Shown one piece after another: positions 58,755-64,000 of a stretch of DNA of 64,000 nucleotides; positions within the stretch are counted from its first letter, which is position 1, and each line of letters starts with the position of its first letter. Source of the DNA: Capsicum annuum (lineage: Eukaryota; Streptophyta; Magnoliopsida; Solanales; Solanaceae); the NCBI RefSeq assembly GCF_002878395.1, contig NC_061116.1, positions 125,297,112 to 125,361,111 on the forward strand, in the 5' to 3' direction. The translations under genes were made by a program, and so were the position numbers. Under the pieces are notes generated by a model. The model worked only from the letters and a program-made list of their open reading frames with translations, did no database searches and was not told the DNA's origin.

Positions 58755-61700
58755 TGTAATGCCCCAATTTTTCTATAACCAAAACATCACACGGTGCTTG
58801 TAATCCCAAAGGACCATATGCTAACCCTCTTCTGATATATGTACTTGTTCACTGCATAATATAATAAAATACATGCAAAAAAATGGCAAAAACTTGCCAT
58901 AAGGTTCAAAATATCTAAAATACATAAATCTGCAAACTACATACTTATACATATGTTCGAAAAGCCTCTAACTGTCAGAACTGTGGAGTTGATGGGACAT
59001 GTTCCCAACTAACTCCGACTAATAAAATAGACTGGATATAATACTTGCACTGAAATAATAATTGTCCTCTAAAGAGAAGGACTAACAAATACTTCTACTG
59101 TTGCTGACAGGAACTGAGCTACTAAGGGTGCTCTAGGTCTCGTGCTTCTGAACCTATGGTGTTAAATAAAATAACAACACCATAGCGCAAATGTGTCAGT
59201 ACGTTGGAATGTATTGAGTATGCAAATGATGTAAGGCTAAATGCAAGGGCTTATGCATGAACATAACTTAATTGAATGATATGCAAGAGTTGGATTAGCA
59301 AACATAAAGAATCTGTAACTACTAATCACACTGCGCATACTGTCACTGAGCATACTAGGACTAACTCTTGTAACTGATACTGAATATATTGAAATTCTGG
59401 AATTTCTGAACATAATGAGATTTATGAATATCTGAAGCTACTGAAACTGATAGAAACCCTATCTAACAGGTTGTCTCCGGATCTAATAGTATTAAGAATG
59501 ATTTACTGAATCTGAGATCAACCTAATCTAGCCAGTAGTCTCTGAATTTATGGGTAATAATATTTGATTAACTGAATTTGAGATTGGCTTATCTAGCTAA
59601 TCATACTTGATGGTCTATATCTAACAGCCTTGAATTCTATACACTGAACTGAGCTCTTTTTTTAAATCAGAGACTGATTCTGAAATTGAGACTGTGGGAA
59701 ATAGTCATCTAACAACATGCCCCAAATAAGCGACTATTGCTGAATTCAGGGTCCAATCTGTAACCCCAACTGGAAAGGTGTCAGTACCACGCCTCTGGTA
59801 AAAACAACTTTATATTACCCTCTTCTATCAGGTACTCAAGCGAGAATGGTGGAGCCCTCATCTAACTGGTCAAGCCACCTCATCTACCCTCAACTATCAG
59901 GTGTGATGTCTCAACCTACGCTGGCGATGTAGTTCTGGAGCGCACGGATTGCTTCTAGGAATCACACCCTCTACTAATTGGTGAGTTTCCATCCTTGAAC
60001 TCACTCGGTGCTGAATTCACTTCCATCTGAAAGACTCGAAACTGATTGTCAACTGATCTTAGACTAAGCTAAATCTTGTTACAAATTTTCTACTTAACTG
60101 ATATGACTGAGTTTGCTTGGTTCTATATCTGGCGGAATACTACTGAATTCTACTCTCTGTCTAAGGGCTATTGAATCTCATATCTTATCGAGCTTTATTA
60201 AAGTCTTTACTGTATATTGAATTCTACTGAGATCTGAACTGAGTACTGAGCTTGATTAAACTGAATACTGAGATTATCAAATTTTCTTACTGTTCTATCA
60301 ATGACTGAGTTATACTAATCATATCACGACTGAGATTATCTTGAAAATGACTTGGCTCTAGGCACCCAGCTATGTTTTTTAGGTACAAGTACCCCCAGGA
60401 CTCGATAGAAGGAAACTGACACAACATGACTTTCTTGATCATAGGACTAAAGTCCATAATTCATAATATCATAAGTTGAAGATTTCATACTACATATGGT
60501 TCTTGTAATCTTAAACATGAGAGTGAATGCATATACATCACATCATGAGTTCTTCAATCTAGTTTCATGAACATTCCATCAACAATCATAATACACAACA
60601 ATATCATGAGCATTCCATAAACCATCTTCAATACAAGACAATAGCATGGAAATCATGTTGAACATAAGTATAGAACATGGACTTGTCATTTAGATCCTAT
60701 TGAGTCATAAAGACAAGATTTCTAGTCTCTTGGACATTTTAACAAAAACCTTGCATGCATATCTTAGGCATAGGTGAAATCATCAAAATTACACATCACA
60801 ATGACCCAATTTGCATGTTTCCAATTCATATACTACCATGGTTTCATAAACACACAAGGATCCCATCTTGGGAATCATCCAACACCAACAACATGATCAT
60901 CAACATTTAACAACATCAACATCAACATCCCACAACATGATTATAATTATCAAATACTAGGGTCAATGCTTGAGTCTTATAATCAAAATATGAATTTAAT
61001 CTCAACAATAACAAGAACTTCAATTTCAAACCACCTAAATCATGAAAAAAATCACAAAAATATATTCTTTGAATTTAAAAAGGGATTCGTGAACTTTTTG
61101 GGTGAAAGGAACCCAAGAATCAACACTTGCATACCTCAAATTTGTGAATTCGGATGAACTATTGATTTTGGAACTCTATTCATAAGATTAGTAAGTGCAC
61201 CTTGTAGCTGTCGAAATAGAGATTTTGAATCTCAAAAAATTATTGAAAAACTACGGATGAATTTTGAGAGATCTTGAATTCTTGGCTAAAGCTCAAGTGT
61301 TTGGTTCTTGAGAATTTTCATAAAAATGACCAAATTTTGGTCCAATGTAAGCTAAATCCCGCATTAAATCATGATTGAGGGATGGGAAATGTCCATTTTT
61401 TCTGCGGAAAGACGGAGCTGGAAGTTGATTTTTGGCCTGGGGCTATTCAGCAGGCGGCACTTGGACTAAACCCATGATCCAGTGGGAGGCGCCTACCTTA
61501 TAGCCCATGATTCAGTGGGCGATGCCTGGCTTATAGCCCGCGATCCAGTAGGTGACGCGGGCCTATCACCTCGAGCTACTGGTTCTGAAATTCAGATATG
61601 GCCTTATGTGTTTCAAAAAATTTTAAAACTCACCCGAGATGTACTATGACATTGCCCTATCGCAACGCAACTTGAAAATCAAAATTTGGAGGTCGAGAAG

Positions 61701-61839
61701 GTCACGAAATAATTCATCGAAATTCACAAGCTTATGGAATAAAGAAAATTTCAACACTCAGCCAAATTTTTAAGTGCTAAGCTTCTCTTGACAAGCTCGA
61801 AAAGGCTTTAACAACTCAAAAAACTTACGGGGTATTACA
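58755..61839 (-). repeat. Element E LTR 3 (outer right)
   Basis: On the minus strand it starts TGTAATACCCC at 61839 and ends GGGGCATTACA at 58755. The GC-rich cassette is at 61435-61575 and the stem-loop at 59154-59185. Confidence 0.92.
59154..59185 (-). other. Conserved LTR stem-loop, E LTR 3
   Basis: Perfect arms CTATGGTG and CACCATAG. Confidence 0.65.
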
Positions 61840-61923
61840 CCATTGCATAAGTACATCAATAAAAAGGGACATACTTGAAGTCGACTTGTTAGGTCTCAAG
61901 GTGACAGAGGCGAAGTTAAAAGT
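61840..61923 (+). repeat. Tat minisatellite 2 (right part)
   Basis: The array resumes after E with CATTGCATAAGTACATCAAT and GTCTCAAGGTGACAGAGG segments, in register with 48461. It ends in a purine-rich stretch next to the Tat LTR. Confidence 0.85.
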
Positions 61924-64000
61924 TGTCACACCTCTATTTTTTACCGCATCCAACCCCGCTAAGGAGTTGGTTTTAAAGAAAAATGGGTTTCTCCAATTAA
62001 AGTGATGTTTTGAAAAGTGATTATTTTATTTACAGAGCTGCCACTTGAAATTGAGTTTGGGTGTTCCAGGTCACCTTATTGAATCTTCATTCAAAAGAAA
62101 GTGACATTTAATTTTTGGTCTGTGATCTAGAAATTCGGATAACGAATTTTATTGACCGAGATGAAGGTGTGAGGTACCCTTCGAGTCCCGTGGTTCTAGC
62201 ACAGTCACTCTAATGACTTATGTATGGCTTAAATTAATCTCTTGAATATAGAGGATTTTCTAGCCTAAAAGTTACTTATATCCTGCTTTTAATTTATTTT
62301 AAGTTATTTAATTATATTAATGAGTGGCTTGCTGGTAGTAATACTTTCCGATCATGCCACGAGTTTGGATATATTTATCGCGCCTTTGAGGCCTTTATGC
62401 GTCATCCTATTTTTTCAAGTCTAGATGAGCACCTAGCATGTTTAGAATTTACCCAACCCAATTAGATCGGCTTCAAATGGTATGTTAAAATTTATTACAA
62501 TGAATGGTCGGTAGCAGGGCTTTCCAACTTCATTGTTAATTTTCTCTTGTATATTAAACTCTTACTTTTCTAAAGATCAAGAACCTAAGTCATCTTTCAT
62601 GAATTCACTCCCTTACAATTAGCTTTTACCCTCTTTTCTTTTATCAGTTATGGTCGATTTTGAATAAATTCGGAACAGATCTCATTCGCTCTCACATAAT
62701 TAATTCGGAACAAAATATTTTTATTTTTAAAAGATTAATAATTTATTTTTGTGCTGACATATAACTCAAGAGAACACCAAAAAAATAATAATTGAAAAAA
62801 TAAATTTTATATATATAAAATTTAAAGACACGATTAAAACTCATAAATATTATTTTAAATATCAACTGCATGGAATAATTGGACAAATAATTAAAATAAT
62901 AAGAAAAATAACTTTTTTTTAATAACAAATCATTGAATAAAAATAGATAAATTTCAAACCCAACCAATGATGGCTAAATTTAAGTGGGTACATATTTTCC
63001 AATTCAATATACAATCAAATTTATTATTTACCATAATTATAACTTAATTGAACTTAAAAAGAGTGTTTTTCTAATTCAATACCAAATCAAATTTATTACC
63101 TACCACGATTATTATTTAATTGAACCTAAAAAAATTTTGAGTCAAAAACAATCAAAGAACAATTTCTACTGTTATCATCTCAGCATATGGAGGATGAGAT
63201 CTAAGTTTTTTAATAACATCAAAATTCTATTTCCAAGGTTGCAGTAGCAACAGACACGATTTTTGCTAAATTCAACAAGATAAAATAGTTCTATATTTTT
63301 AAAATTGAAAAATAATTTGGTTGTGATTGTTTTCCAAAATTCACTCGTTAGAGATTAATTTCGCATGGTACGATGGTGACGAGAAAAAACAGGAGGTAGC
63401 GGCGGTCTACCAGCGACTCCATTTTTGCCGGTGAGTTGTCACCGAAATCGACCTTAGGGGTCAGATTCGAGGGATTTCCGGTCATGAGGGGAATTTGGGT
63501 CGGTTTTTGGTGTATTTCGGTGGGTTATGAGTAGTTTTTCAGTGAGTCGTCGGTTTAGGTTGGTTATCGATGGATTTTGCTGGAAAAAGGGATGAGAGAG
63601 AAGGGAGCAACGGCAGTGGCCGGCAATGGGGTTTTTGCCAATTTTTTAGGCGTTGAGAGGTAGATCTGGATGGATTTTGAGGTGGGGGAGGGCGGTTCCG
63701 ACTGGTTCCACCATTTTTCGGTGGGTAGTGGCGGCTAGAAGGGGTTTTGCCAGCGAGTTCTTGATGGACTTCGCCAAAATTGATGGTGAGACGGGCTGGC
63801 AGCGGCAGATCTGGCTTTTGTGGTCACCATTGGTCCAATTTGAATTTTTTCCATGAAATTCCATTGAGAAGCTCGGTGAAAAATGATTAATTAATACTAT
63901 TATTTTTTTTCTGGTCATCCCTCTCCGTTTATCTTTTCTTTTTACTGATTTTTCCTTCTCTATTTTTTACTGTGCGGATATATATACATTGTAGTCTAAG
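61924..64000 (+). repeat. Tat-type 3' LTR, right end not seen
   Basis: Starts TGTCACACCTCTATTTTTTA, the usual start of Tat-type LTRs in Solanaceae as I know them, followed by the AGAGCTGCCACTTG and CCGTGGTTCTAGCACAG segments also typical of them. It follows the Tat minisatellite directly. 62690-63340 is very AT-rich. 63360-63880 is GC-rich with open frames on both strands but no recognised domain. Where the LTR ends, and whether the GC-rich part belongs to it, cannot be told here. Confidence 0.6.

Larger units (their letters stand above)
48462..61839 (-). mobile_element. Element complex E: three LTRs, two gag-only internal regions, minus strand
   Basis: The order is LTR (48462-51547), internal (51548-53563), LTR (53564-56670), internal (56671-58754), LTR (58755-61839). 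All are in one orientation and about 3.1, 2.0, 3.1, 2.1 and 3.1 kb long. The outer flanks are CCATT at 48457-48461 and 61840-61844, a perfect target duplication, and no extra duplication surrounds the middle LTR. Each internal region has its own primer-binding site, gag and polypurine tract but no protease or pol. This is a gag-only retrotransposon in a tandem arrangement made by recombination between LTRs. Confidence 0.92.

Noticed and set aside
63646..63918. 90-residue open frame, minus strand
   Set aside because: It overlaps another frame on the opposite strand in a GC-rich patch; no domain or splice context supports it as a gene.

Overview
This window is plant nuclear DNA made almost entirely of LTR retrotransposons of the Ty3/gypsy superfamily, nested in each other and decayed by stop codons, frameshifts and deletions. 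No intact host gene was found. The best guess is a Solanaceae genome. That guess rests on the style of the Tekay-type chromovirus, on the Tat-type pol, and on a Tat LTR that starts TGTCACACCTC. It is an inference from family style, not from a database search.

Layout. 1-1888 is the 3' part of a + strand LTR. 1889-5580 holds an uncertain LTR-like block, a short degenerate repeat and a 1.2-kb AT-rich foldback (4183-5376). About 5585-30812 is a three-level nest. Element A (minus strand, gag plus a protease stub) was split inside gag by element B (minus strand, no coding capacity, 9157-27893, near-perfect target duplication). B was in turn split by element C (plus strand, 12708-22789), a full-length Tekay-type chromovirus with LTRs of about 2.5 kb, a primer-binding site, gag, protease, reverse transcriptase, RNase H, integrase and chromodomain. 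30813-32437 has no recognised content. 32438-41545 is element D (minus strand, no coding capacity, perfect ATGGG target duplication). 41570-41794 is a small LTR-like fragment. 41795 to the window end is a 5'-truncated Tat-type element (plus strand). Its 3' minisatellite was entered by a solo LTR (46300-48362, TAAGT duplication) and by element complex E (48462-61839, minus strand, CCATT duplication). E has three LTRs and two gag-only internal regions. The Tat 3' LTR begins at 61924 and runs to or past the window end.

How the parts relate. C is the only element with a full pol. A and E keep only gag (A also a protease stub); B and D code for nothing. C, A, D and both E internal regions share a long leader between primer-binding site and gag. 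C, D, E and the LTR at 1-1888 share a stem-loop in the 3' half of the LTR. A, D and E share a second purine tract beside a perfect or near-perfect palindrome. This pattern fits one autonomous Tekay lineage mobilising gag-only and coding-less relatives in trans through shared RNA signals. The sharing is visible in the sequence; the mobilisation is inference.
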